From JBDSLU01 sp039916225 (GTDB lineage Bacteria; Acidobacteriota; Vicinamibacteria; Vicinamibacterales; Vicinamibacteraceae), in the NCBI GenBank assembly GCA_039916225.1, contig JBDSLU010000307.1, forward strand, positions 1-14,089: DNA of 14,089 nucleotides, in the 5' to 3' direction. Below, piece after piece: positions 6,387-13,888 of the stretch. The number at the start of each line of letters is the position of its first letter. The stretch's first letter is position 1. A program made the translations under genes and the position numbers. A model generated the notes under the pieces. The model was not told the origin of the DNA and ran no database searches. It saw only the letters and a program-made list of their open reading frames with translations.

Positions 6387-7328
6387 ATGGGTCGAATCGA
6401 AGAAGCCCTGCGACGCGCAGCAGAACACGAAGACGGTGGCGATCAGCCGACCGTCCCGGCGGTCTTGCCGCCGTCGCCGTCCGACGAGGCGTTCGTCTCG
6501 CCGTGGTCGTTCACGGTGACGCAGGTATCGACGCCGAACCCAACCGAGACGCCGCCGACGCCGTCGTCCGACGGGGCGACGCCGTCGTCGGGCGGGACCC
6601 TGAAGTCCGAACCGATGGCGCTGTTCCGCGGCTTCAAGCGGGACATCGAAGAACGCCTGGTGGTCGGCAAGGGATCGCCGCCGCTGCTCGCCGAGCAGTT
6701 CCGGCGGCTGGCCGCGACGCTGCACCACGCACAGCTGATCCAGAAGCTGAAGGTGATCATGATCACCAGCGCCAACGCCTCGGAAGGCAAGTCGCTGACC
6801 GCGGCGAATCTGGCGCTGACGTTGAGCGAGTCGTATCGACGCGAGGTGCTGCTGATCGACGCCGACCTGCGGCGGCCGTCGCTGCACGACGTCTTCCAGG
6901 TCCCGAACGTCGCCGGCCTGAACGACGGCCTGAAGAGCGACACCGAAGGCCAGCTCTGTGCGGTGAAGATCACGCCGACGCTGACGCTGCTGCCGGCCGG
7001 CCGTCCGGATCCGGATCCGATGAGCGGCCTGACGTCGACGCGCATGCGGCACATCCTCGAGGAAGCGAGCGCGCGCTTCGACTGGGTCATCCTCGACACG
7101 CCGCCGATCGGTCTCCTCGCCGACGCCGGCATCGTCGGGACGATGGTCGACGGCGCGCTGATGGTCATTCGCGCTGGCCAGACGGCGCACCCGACGGTGC
7201 TCAAGGCCGTCGAGGCCTTCGGTCGCGAACGTATCCTGGGCGTGGTCCTGAACGACACCGACACACGGCCCGACGATGAAGCGGGGGCGCGCTACTACGC
7301 GCATCCCGTCGAACCGCCCAAAGGCTGA
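6387..7328 (+). CDS. XrtA-associated bacterial tyrosine autokinase (BY-kinase, CpsD/Wzc-C type)
   Basis: This 313-residue cytoplasmic kinase begins with MGRIEEALRRAAEH, the short amphipathic N-terminus typical of XrtA-associated kinases (TIGR03018-like; usually M-S-x-IEKALxRA). Residues 18-75 are a Pro/Ser/Thr-rich linker. The kinase core has EQFRRL (103-108), Walker A SANASEGKS (128-136), Walker A' LLIDADLRRP (155-164) and Walker B VILDTPP (234-240). The more common Walker A is SxxPGEGKS; here Ala-Ser replaces Pro-Gly but the EGKS core is kept. The acidic/tyrosine tail is very short, with only Tyr303-Tyr304 available as autophosphorylation sites, against larger clusters in Wzc. It should pair with the chain-length protein just upstream and, by cycling between phospho-states and oligomers, tune polymerisation. 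The gap to the next gene is 8 bases. Confidence 0.93.
   Translation: MGRIEEALRRAAEHEDGGDQPTVPAVLPPSPSDEAFVSPWSFTVTQVSTPNPTETPPTPSSDGATPSSGGTLKSEPMALFRGFKRDIEERLVVGKGSPPLLAEQFRRLAATLHHAQLIQKLKVIMITSANASEGKSLTAANLALTLSESYRREVLLIDADLRRPSLHDVFQVPNVAGLNDGLKSDTEGQLCAVKITPTLTLLPAGRPDPDPMSGLTSTRMRHILEEASARFDWVILDTPPIGLLADAGIVGTMVDGALMVIRAGQTAHPTVLKAVEAFGRERILGVVLNDTDTRPDDEAGARYYAHPVEPPKG
6557..6589 (+). repeat. Short direct repeat in the kinase linker
   Basis: GACGCCGTCGTC occurs at 6557-6568 and 6578-6589, 21 bases apart in frame. It encodes a repeated TPSS in the low-complexity Pro/Ser/Thr linker between the N-terminal motif and the kinase core, consistent with slippage or duplication in a disordered region. 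Confidence 0.6.
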
Positions 7329-7336
7329 TTCGGTCC

Positions 7337-8731
7337 ATGCGGGCACTCATCTCAGGCGTCACCTGGCGCAGTCTGTCACTCGTCGTCGTCGACGGTCTGC
7401 TGATCGTGACGGCTGTCCTCGTGGCTGCCCTCGTGCGGTTCGGCCCGGAGAACGCCGAGATCGTCCTCGGCTGGCCGGTGCTGTGGCGGGCGCTGCTGGT
7501 CACGCTGGTGATCCAGCTCACGCTGCACTACTGCGACCTGTACGACTCGCGCGGCGCGCACAGTCATCGCGATCTCATCGTCGGGCTGTTGCAGGCCCTC
7601 GGAGCCGCCTCGCTGGCGCTCGGGCCCCTCTATTACTGGATTCCGGAGCTGGTCATCGGGCGCGGCGTCGTGCTCATCGCCAGCCTCCTCATCATCACGG
7701 TCATCGTCGTGTGGCGGTTGACGTTCGCTTGGCTGTCGAAGCGGCTGGGACCAACCGAACGCCTGCTCTTCGTCGGTACGAGTGGCGCGGCCGTCGAACT
7801 GGCCCGTGAGCTCTACGAGCGGCGCAACGGCCTCGGCGTCGACCTGGTGGGCTTCATCGACGCCGACGAGTCGCGGGTCGGCATGCCGGTGCTGAACCCG
7901 GGCGTGATCGGCACCATCGCCGACATCCCGCGGATCGTGCGGGAGCGCAACGTCGATCGCGTGGTCGTCAGCCTGGCCGACGCGCGCGGGAAGTTCTCGA
8001 TGAACGACCTGCTGACCATGAAACTGAACGACGGGGTCAACTTCGACCACCTGGCCTCCGTCTACGAGCGCTACACCGGCAAGATCGCCATCGAGAATCT
8101 GCGACCCAGCTGGCTGATTTTCTCGGAGGGCTTCCGCAAGTCGGCGGCCCTATCGGCCAGCCGGCGCACCCTCGACATCGTGCTGGCGGCCGTCGGCCTG
8201 CTCCTGCTGCTGCCGATCATGCTCATCGCCGGCCTCGCCGTCCGTCTCAGCTCCAAGGGCCCGGCGCTGTATCACCAGAACCGCGTCGGCCTCCGCGGCC
8301 GGCTCTTCACGGTCCACAAGTTCCGGTCGATGCGCCAGGACGCGGAAGCGGCCTCGGGCGCCGTGTGGTCGCAGGCCAACGACCCGCGCGTCACCGGCGT
8401 CGGACGCCTCCTGCGCCGGACCCGGATCGACGAGCTGCCGCAGCTGTGGAACGTCCTGCGCGGCGACATGAGCTTCGTCGGGCCTCGGCCGGAACGGCCC
8501 GAGTTCGTCTCGCAGCTGAGCGAGCAGATTCCCTTCTACGGCCAGCGGCACTCCGAGCGGCCGGGCCTGACCGGCTGGGCGCAGGTCCGCCACGCCTACG
8601 GCGCCACCGTCGATGACGCCTTGCAGAAGCTGCAGTACGACCTCTACTACATCAAGCACCAGTCCATCGCCTTCGACCTGTTCATCATTCTCGAGACGAT
8701 CAAGACGGTGGTCGTCCGACGCGGTTCCTAG
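7337..8731 (+). CDS. Polyprenyl-phosphate sugar-1-phosphate transferase (priming enzyme, XrtA type)
   Basis: This 464-residue inner-membrane enzyme transfers a sugar-1-phosphate from a nucleotide sugar to undecaprenyl phosphate, the first step of repeat-unit assembly. Residues 1-120 hold about four TM helices, including LVVVDGLLIVTAVLVAALV. Residues about 135-240 form a Rossmann-like domain (LLFVGTSGAAVELARELYER, VDLVGFIDADES). A further membrane segment follows near 275-302 (LDIVLAAVGLLLLLPIML). The catalytic C-terminal bacterial sugar transferase domain has HKFRSMRQDAE (about 326-336), RRTRIDELPQLWNVLRGDMS with DELPQ at about 365, VGPRPERPEF and RPGLTGWAQV, and ends in the usual FDLFIILETIKTVV. 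Architecture and context match the XrtA-associated group (TIGR03013/TIGR03025-like). The donor sugar cannot be told from sequence. The start ATG is eight bases after the kinase stop with a weak AAAGG site. Confidence 0.95.
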   Translation: MRALISGVTWRSLSLVVVDGLLIVTAVLVAALVRFGPENAEIVLGWPVLWRALLVTLVIQLTLHYCDLYDSRGAHSHRDLIVGLLQALGAASLALGPLYYWIPELVIGRGVVLIASLLIITVIVVWRLTFAWLSKRLGPTERLLFVGTSGAAVELARELYERRNGLGVDLVGFIDADESRVGMPVLNPGVIGTIADIPRIVRERNVDRVVVSLADARGKFSMNDLLTMKLNDGVNFDHLASVYERYTGKIAIENLRPSWLIFSEGFRKSAALSASRRTLDIVLAAVGLLLLLPIMLIAGLAVRLSSKGPALYHQNRVGLRGRLFTVHKFRSMRQDAEAASGAVWSQANDPRVTGVGRLLRRTRIDELPQLWNVLRGDMSFVGPRPERPEFVSQLSEQIPFYGQRHSERPGLTGWAQVRHAYGATVDDALQKLQYDLYYIKHQSIAFDLFIILETIKTVVVRRGS

Positions 8732-8734
8732 CGA

Positions 8735-9703
8735 GTGCCTGTGTACGCTTCCCATCCGTTGCCGCCCGTCGTCCCGGTCAAGACGCCGTCACGTCCGGTC
8801 CACGTGATGACGATCGACGTCGAGGACTACTTCCACGTCAACGCGTTCGCGCGGGTCGTGTCGCCGTCGGACTGGCCCAACCACGAGAGCCGCGTCGTGC
8901 GCAACACCGAGCGGCTGCTCGACCTCTTCGCCGAGTACCGCGCCCACGCCACGTTCTTCGTCCTCGGCTGGGTGGCCGAGCGGCATCCCGATCTGGTCGC
9001 TCGCATCGCCCGCGAAGGCCATGAAGTGGCCTCGCACAGCTACTGGCATCGTCTCGTCTACGACCTCAAGCCGGAGGAGTTCCGCGACGATCTGCGGCGC
9101 GCCCGCGACGTCATCGAGTCGGCGGCCGGTGTCCGGGTCCGTGGCTTCCGGGCCCCGAGCTGGTCGATCGTGGAACGCTCGCTGTGGGCGCTCGACGTGC
9201 TCGCCGAGGAAGGCTACGACTACGACGCGAGCATCTTCCCGATCCACCACGACGTCTACGGGATCCCCGACGCGCCCCGGCATCCGCACGTGATCCACCG
9301 TTCGGGCAGCAGCATCATCGAGCTGCCTGGCTGCACGGCCAGCATCGGCTCGGCGCGGGTCCCCATCGGCGGCGGCTATTTCCGCCTCGTGCCCTACGCC
9401 GTGACGTCCTGGGCGATTCGCCGCTACGCGGCCGCCGAGCAGCAGCCGGCCATCTTCTACCTGCACCCGTGGGAGATCGATCCCGACCACCCGCGGCTTC
9501 CGGGCCCGCTCAAGAGCCGGCTCCGTCATTACAACCAGCTGGGACGCACCCAGCCGCGGCTGCGACGGCTGCTGCAGGAGTTTTCCTGGAACAGCGTGGC
9601 CAACACGCTGATGGCCGGTGTCGACGCGCCGCCACTGACCACCACGTTGCCGCTGGCGATCGATGCGCCAGCGCCCGAAGAGACGGCGCCGGTCGCGCCC
9701 TGA
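8735..9703 (+). CDS. XrtA-associated NodB-type polysaccharide deacetylase (DUF3473 tail)
   Basis: This protein of up to 322 residues removes N- or O-acetyl groups from sugars with a metal site. The NodB motifs are present: TIDVEDYF (26-33, metal Asp), HSYWH (101-105, metal His pair), RAPSWS (139-144) and YLHPWE (242-247). The blocks YDYDASIFP and GGGYFRLVPY and the end segment of about 50 residues (LKSRLRHYNQLG, RLLQEFSW) match the XrtA-associated deacetylase group (TIGR03006-like with DUF3473). No signal peptide or TM helix is seen, so it may act in the cytoplasm on a lipid-linked or nucleotide-linked precursor, or leave by an unrecognised route. The start is uncertain: GTG 8735 is three bases after the previous stop, GTG 8741 is in frame, and ATG 8807 directly precedes the first motif and gives a family-like N-terminus. 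No clear ribosome site separates these options. Confidence 0.92.
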   Translation: MPVYASHPLPPVVPVKTPSRPVHVMTIDVEDYFHVNAFARVVSPSDWPNHESRVVRNTERLLDLFAEYRAHATFFVLGWVAERHPDLVARIAREGHEVASHSYWHRLVYDLKPEEFRDDLRRARDVIESAAGVRVRGFRAPSWSIVERSLWALDVLAEEGYDYDASIFPIHHDVYGIPDAPRHPHVIHRSGSSIIELPGCTASIGSARVPIGGGYFRLVPYAVTSWAIRRYAAAEQQPAIFYLHPWEIDPDHPRLPGPLKSRLRHYNQLGRTQPRLRRLLQEFSWNSVANTLMAGVDAPPLTTTLPLAIDAPAPEETAPVAP

Positions 9704-9767
9704 CGCGTTCGTCACACCAGCACGACACCGACGCTTTCGACAGCGGATTGCTCGAGGACACTACACG

Positions 9768-10019
9768 ATGGACACGATTCGGCAGGAACTGCGGACCTTC
9801 ATCATCGGGAACTTCATGTTCGGCCAGGGCGGCGACACGCTGACCAACGCCCAGTCGTTCCTCGAGACCGGCGTCATCGATTCGACCGGCGTCCTGGAGC
9901 TGATCGCCTTCCTCGAACAGACCTACGCGATCACGGTCGAGGACGCCGAAGTGCTGCCGGTGAACCTCGACTCGATCGACCAGCTGGCGACGTTCGTCGA
10001 GCGGAAGCGAGCCGCGTAG
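9768..10019 (+). CDS. Stand-alone acyl carrier protein
   Basis: This is an 83-residue acidic helical protein with the phosphopantetheine attachment motif GVIDSTGVLEL; Ser39 is the expected carrier residue (normally in D-S-L/M). The length and the later LEQTYAITVEDAE and LDSIDQLATFVERK segments fit helices II to IV of the carrier fold. ATG 9768 is chosen because GAGGA (9754-9758) precedes it by nine bases and the family N-terminus starts there; the open frame upstream is a shadow of the deacetylase. It ends eight bases before an AMP-forming ligase, its likely loading enzyme. XrtA loci often carry such a carrier and ligase pair, but the bound acyl or aminoacyl group is not known. Confidence 0.93.
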   Translation: MDTIRQELRTFIIGNFMFGQGGDTLTNAQSFLETGVIDSTGVLELIAFLEQTYAITVEDAEVLPVNLDSIDQLATFVERKRAA

Positions 10020-10027
10020 GAGCCCCC

Positions 10028-11575
10028 GTGCGGGTTGAGCAGTTCCTCGAAGCAAGCGCCGCGCGCCTTCCGGACAAGGTGGCCCTGGTCTGCGAAGGCC
10101 AGCGCGTCACCTATGCCGAGCTCGACACGCAGGCCACGCGTTTCGCCAGGGCCCTGCAAGACATCGGCGTCGGCCGGGGCGATCGCGTCGTCATCCACCT
10201 CGACAACTCGGTGGCGGCGGTCGTCTCGATCTTCGGGACGATGAAGGCGGGCGCCGTGTTCGTGGCGGTCAATCCGACCATGAAGCCGGCCAAGCTCGCC
10301 TACATCCTGCGCGATTCGGGCGCGCTGGTGCTGGTCGCCGACTCCCGACGCCAAGGATCCGTCGCCGAGGCGCTCGCCGCGGCTCCGTCGCTCAAGGGAC
10401 TGATCCTCGCCGGAGCCGCCACGCCAGCGCCGATCGCCGGCGCCGAGATCGTGTTGTGGCTCGACGCGATCGTCTCGGCACCATCGGCGCCGCTGACACC
10501 ACCCCGCGGGCTGAACATCGACCTCGCGGCGCTGGTCTACACGTCGGGTTCCACTGGCGTGCCGAAGGGCGTCATGCTGACGCACCTCAACATGACCAGC
10601 GCGGCCCGTTCGATCACGACCTATCTCGAGAACACCGCGGACGACGTGATCTTCAACGTCCTGCCGCTGTCCTTCGACTACGGGCTCTACCAGGTGCTGA
10701 TGGCCTTCCGGGTGGGCGCGCGCGTCCTCCTCGGCCGGAACTTCACCTATCCGCTCACGGTCCTCGAACTGCTGCGGACCGAGCGCGCGACCGGCTTCCC
10801 CATCGTGCCGACGATCTCGGCCCTCCTGGTGCAAATCGATCTGACGCAGTACCGCCTGCCGGATCTGCGCTACGTCACCAACACCGGCGCGGCGCTGCCG
10901 ACGCCCCACATCACCGCGATCCGGGCCTGGCTGCCCCAGGCGCGCCTGTATTCGATGTACGGCCTCACCGAATGCAAGCGCGTCGCCTACCTGCCGCCGG
11001 AAGAAGTCGATCGGCGGCCGTTGTCGGTCGGCAGGGCGATGCCCAACGTCGAGGTCACGCTGGTCGACGAGGACGGGCGACCGACGACGACCGGCACCGG
11101 CGAGCTCGTGGTGCGCGGTTCGAACGTCATGTCCGGCTACTGGAACCGTCCCGACGAGACGGCCCAGGCGCTGCGTCCCGGCCCTTTCGGGCAACGAGTC
11201 CTGTATTCAGGGGACATCTTCCGGATGGACGCGGACGGCTTTCTCTACTTCGTCAGCCGCAAGGACGACGTGATCAAGAGCCGGGGCGAGAAGGTCAGCC
11301 CGCGCGAGGTCGAGAACGTGCTCTACGACCTGCCCGGCGTCGTCGAAGCGGCGGTGATCGGGGAAGCGAACGATCTCCTCGGCAACGCGGTCGCCGCCTA
11401 CATCGTCCAGCGAGTCGATGCCGGACTGACCGGCCAGGACGTCTCGCGCCACTGCGCCCGCTTTCTCGAGGACTTCATGATTCCGCGACGCGTCGAGTTC
11501 ATCGAGGCGATGCCGCGCACGGCGACGGGCAAGATCGATCGCCGCGCTCTGGCCGGACCGAGAGTCGACGCGTGA
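10028..11575 (+). CDS. AMP-forming acyl ligase, exosortase A-associated
   Basis: This 515-residue adenylating enzyme of the ANL family starts at GTG 10028, with GGAG six bases upstream. The core motifs are complete: P-loop YTSGSTGVPKG (from residue 171), YGLTE (311-315), YSGDIFRMDADGFLYF with the hinge and RKDDVIKSRGEKVSPREVE, and the catalytic lysine in TATGKIDRR (Lys502). The size and the YGLTECKR version of motif A5 agree with the exosortase A-associated ligase group (TIGR03098-like). It has no fused carrier domain; the separate ACP directly upstream is the natural acceptor, although CoA is possible. The substrate acid (fatty, hydroxy or amino acid) cannot be read from sequence. It very likely supplies the activated group used by the acyltransferase encoded next. 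Confidence 0.93.
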   Translation: MRVEQFLEASAARLPDKVALVCEGQRVTYAELDTQATRFARALQDIGVGRGDRVVIHLDNSVAAVVSIFGTMKAGAVFVAVNPTMKPAKLAYILRDSGALVLVADSRRQGSVAEALAAAPSLKGLILAGAATPAPIAGAEIVLWLDAIVSAPSAPLTPPRGLNIDLAALVYTSGSTGVPKGVMLTHLNMTSAARSITTYLENTADDVIFNVLPLSFDYGLYQVLMAFRVGARVLLGRNFTYPLTVLELLRTERATGFPIVPTISALLVQIDLTQYRLPDLRYVTNTGAALPTPHITAIRAWLPQARLYSMYGLTECKRVAYLPPEEVDRRPLSVGRAMPNVEVTLVDEDGRPTTTGTGELVVRGSNVMSGYWNRPDETAQALRPGPFGQRVLYSGDIFRMDADGFLYFVSRKDDVIKSRGEKVSPREVENVLYDLPGVVEAAVIGEANDLLGNAVAAYIVQRVDAGLTGQDVSRHCARFLEDFMIPRRVEFIEAMPRTATGKIDRRALAGPRVDA

Positions 11576-11606
11576 CGCCGAGCGGGCGCGCACGGGAAGG
11601 ATCGGC

Positions 11607-12638
11607 GTGACGATCATCGAGTGCGACGCGAGCTGGCGCTCGCGCTGGGACGCGTATGCCGAGGCCTGTCCGCATGCCTCGCTCTATCACCTCTGGGCCT
11701 GGAACGACGTCAACCTCGAGGTGCTCGGCCACCGCACCATCGCCCTGGCCGCCGTCGACGGCGACACCATTCGCGGCATCTTCCCGATCGTCCAGGTGAG
11801 GACCCGCCTGTTCGGCAACATCGGCTGCTCGATGCCGTTCGTCAACTTCGGCGGACCGGCGTCCGACGCCGTGGAGATCGACGAGGCGCTGCTCGGCGAG
11901 GGCGCCCGCGTCACCGCGCGTGAAGAGATGGACTACGTGGAGATTCGCAGCGTGCGGACGCTCCCCGGACCCTATCCGTCACTGCAGCACAAGATCAGCC
12001 TCACGGTCGACCTCCCCGCCGATCCCGAGACGATGTGGACGAAGTTCAAGTCGTCGCACCGCCAGGACATCCGGAAGGCCGAGAAGGAAGGCTTCGTCGC
12101 CCGGCACGGCGGGCCGGAACTCCTCGACGACTTCTATCGGGTGCTCTCCGAGAGCTGGCGCGATCTCGGCACGCCGATCTATTCGAAGCGCTACTTCGAG
12201 CGCGTCATGGCCGCGCTGGGCGACGCGCGCTCCTGGATCACGGTCATCTATCGCGATGGCGAACCTGCCGCCGCGCAGATGTCGGGCCGCTTCGGTGGGA
12301 CCGCCGAGGGCATGTGGCTCGGCATGCGCGAGCAGTTCCGCCGGCAGTATGTCGGCTACGTGCTCTACTGGGAAATCCTCAAGTGGGCCAGCGAGCACGG
12401 CCATCGCAAGTACCATCTCGGCCGCTCGAGTGCCGACTCCGGCGCCGAGGCGTTCAAGAAGAAATGGAACGCCTACGCGATGCAGCTGTACTGGTACTAC
12501 GTGCTGAAGGCGGGGCGGCCGCTGCCGCAGTTGAACGTCAAGAATCCCAAGTACCAACTGGCCATCCAGGTGTGGCGCGAGATGCCGATCCGCTGGACGC
12601 AGATCCTCGGCCCGATGGTGGCAAGGTGCATCCCGTGA
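11607..12638 (+). CDS. FemAB/GNAT-fold acyltransferase, XrtA-associated
   Basis: This 343-residue soluble protein starts at GTG 11607 with a GGAAGGA site about six bases upstream. It has two tandem acetyltransferase-like halves as in FemAB proteins. The first half (about 1-135) has WRDRWDAY-like and SLYHLWAWNDV segments and FVNFGGP. The second half has SSHRQDIRKAEKEGF (about 150-164), GEPAAAQMSGRFGG, a YVLYWEILKWASEHG helix and the KYHLGRSSADSGAEAFKKKW block (about 270-289), the signature of the XrtA/PEP-CTERM FemAB group (TIGR03019-like). Classical FemAB enzymes add amino acids from tRNA to peptidoglycan stems; here a ligase and ACP precede it, so acyl-ACP is a likely donor and an amino sugar of the exopolysaccharide a likely acceptor. 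Donor and acceptor are inference. Its stop overlaps the aminotransferase start by one base (TGATG). Confidence 0.9.
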   Translation: MTIIECDASWRSRWDAYAEACPHASLYHLWAWNDVNLEVLGHRTIALAAVDGDTIRGIFPIVQVRTRLFGNIGCSMPFVNFGGPASDAVEIDEALLGEGARVTAREEMDYVEIRSVRTLPGPYPSLQHKISLTVDLPADPETMWTKFKSSHRQDIRKAEKEGFVARHGGPELLDDFYRVLSESWRDLGTPIYSKRYFERVMAALGDARSWITVIYRDGEPAAAQMSGRFGGTAEGMWLGMREQFRRQYVGYVLYWEILKWASEHGHRKYHLGRSSADSGAEAFKKKWNAYAMQLYWYYVLKAGRPLPQLNVKNPKYQLAIQVWREMPIRWTQILGPMVARCIP

Positions 12639-13888
12639 TGCGCCACGTGGCGCCGGCCGGGACGCCGATCGGCGTCGGCACCCTCGGCCGGTGGGCGGCG
12701 CGGGCGGCGACCACGCCGGATGCGGTCGATCGGCTGGCCGCCGCGATCTGCGACCGGATGGGCGTGACGCAGTGCACGCCGACGGTGACCGGGCGCGCCG
12801 CTCTCGTCCTCGTGCTCCGGGCGCTGGCGCGCCTCGGCCCGGCCGAGCGCACCGAGGTCGTCATCCCCAGCTACACCTGCTACACCGTCGCCGCCTCGGT
12901 GCTGAGCGCCGGCCTGCGGGTCCGCGTCGTGGACGTCGATCCGCGCACCCTCGATTTCGATCGCCCGGCGCTCGAGCAGGTCGACTTCCGGGGCGTCCTC
13001 GCCATCGTGCCGACCAACCTGTTCGGCATGCCGTCGGACCTCCCCTACCTCGAGGCGCTGGCGCGCGCGCACGGCGTCCGCCTCGTCGACGACGCCGCCC
13101 AGGCGATGGGCGCCTCGGTCGGCGGGCGCCTGAGCGGCACCTGGGGCGACGCCGGGCTCTACTCGCTCGACAAGGGCAAGAACATCACGGCGATCGAGGG
13201 GGGCCTGGCCGTCACCCGCGACCCGGACGTCGCGGCAGCCATGCGCGTCGAAGCGCAGGCACTCACCGCGCCGGCGGCCGCGCAATCCGCCCGCGACGCC
13301 GTCAAGCTGCTGGCCTATGCGGTGTTGCTGCGACCGTGGCTCTACTGGATCCCGAACAGCCTGCCGCAGCTGCAGCTCGGGACGACGCCGTACCTGCCGG
13401 TCATCCCGTTCGAACAGTACAACCGCCTGCTGGCGGCGATGGGGCTGGTGATGCTCGACCGCCTCGACGACATCAACGCCGCCCGCGTCGCCACCGCCGC
13501 GCGAGTCGCCGACGCTGCCGCCGGCGCGCCTGGGCTCACCACCGTCCCGGTGGTGGCCGGCGGGCGGGCCGTCTATCTCCGCTACCCTCTGCTCGCCGAC
13601 ACGCGCGAGCGGCGTGATCTCCTGATCGAGCGGCTCCGCGTCCGGGGCATCGGCGCCACCGGCTCCTACCCCACGTCGATCGTCGACATCCCGGAGCTGT
13701 CGGCCTTGATGGCGCCCTTCCAGGCGCACTGTCCCGGAGGACGATCGATGGCCGAACGGATTCTCACCCTGCCCACCCACGCCTTCGTCTCGGGTCGCGA
13801 TCTCTCGGTCATCCACGACACGCTGCACGCACCGGGTGCGGTGACCGCCACGTCGGTGGCGGCAGCGGCGCCAGGGGGCCGCTCATGA
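12638..13888 (+). CDS. DegT/DnrJ/EryC1-family PLP aminotransferase
   Basis: This 416-residue PLP enzyme from ATG 12638 overlaps the upstream stop as TGATG; GTG 12635 is a possible start one codon earlier. Family landmarks are VIPSYTCYTVAASVLSAG near 75-92, a VDVDPRTLDFD turn, DDAAQAMGA (Asp152 expected to bind the pyridine nitrogen) and SLDKGKNITAIEGG with Lys181 as the Schiff-base lysine. Such enzymes usually aminate a keto sugar bound to a nucleotide. Two less common points are a hydrophobic LLAYAVLLRPWLYWIP segment around residue 225-240, which could touch the membrane or bind lipid, and an Ala/Gly-rich C-terminal end after HAPGAV. XrtA loci commonly include a DegT homologue of this style. 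Its place next to the FemAB acyltransferase suggests that it makes the amino group that is then acylated. The substrate is unknown. Confidence 0.9.
   Translation: MRHVAPAGTPIGVGTLGRWAARAATTPDAVDRLAAAICDRMGVTQCTPTVTGRAALVLVLRALARLGPAERTEVVIPSYTCYTVAASVLSAGLRVRVVDVDPRTLDFDRPALEQVDFRGVLAIVPTNLFGMPSDLPYLEALARAHGVRLVDDAAQAMGASVGGRLSGTWGDAGLYSLDKGKNITAIEGGLAVTRDPDVAAAMRVEAQALTAPAAAQSARDAVKLLAYAVLLRPWLYWIPNSLPQLQLGTTPYLPVIPFEQYNRLLAAMGLVMLDRLDDINAARVATAARVADAAAGAPGLTTVPVVAGGRAVYLRYPLLADTRERRDLLIERLRVRGIGATGSYPTSIVDIPELSALMAPFQAHCPGGRSMAERILTLPTHAFVSGRDLSVIHDTLHAPGAVTATSVAAAAPGGRS

Noticed and set aside
4332..7346. Open frame of about 1000 codons on the minus strand
   Set aside because: It runs antisense across the barrel, chain-length and kinase genes, is extremely rich in Arg, Gly and Asp, and has no recognisable motif. 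Long antisense frames are expected opposite GC-rich genes.
9663..9767. Longer version of the ACP starting inside the deacetylase
   Set aside because: The added residues are Arg/Pro-rich and unlike carrier proteins; ATG 9768 has a proper ribosome site.
12035..12637. Upstream extension of the aminotransferase frame across the FemAB gene
   Set aside because: No family similarity and Arg-rich shadow composition; the aminotransferase fold starts after ATG 12638.
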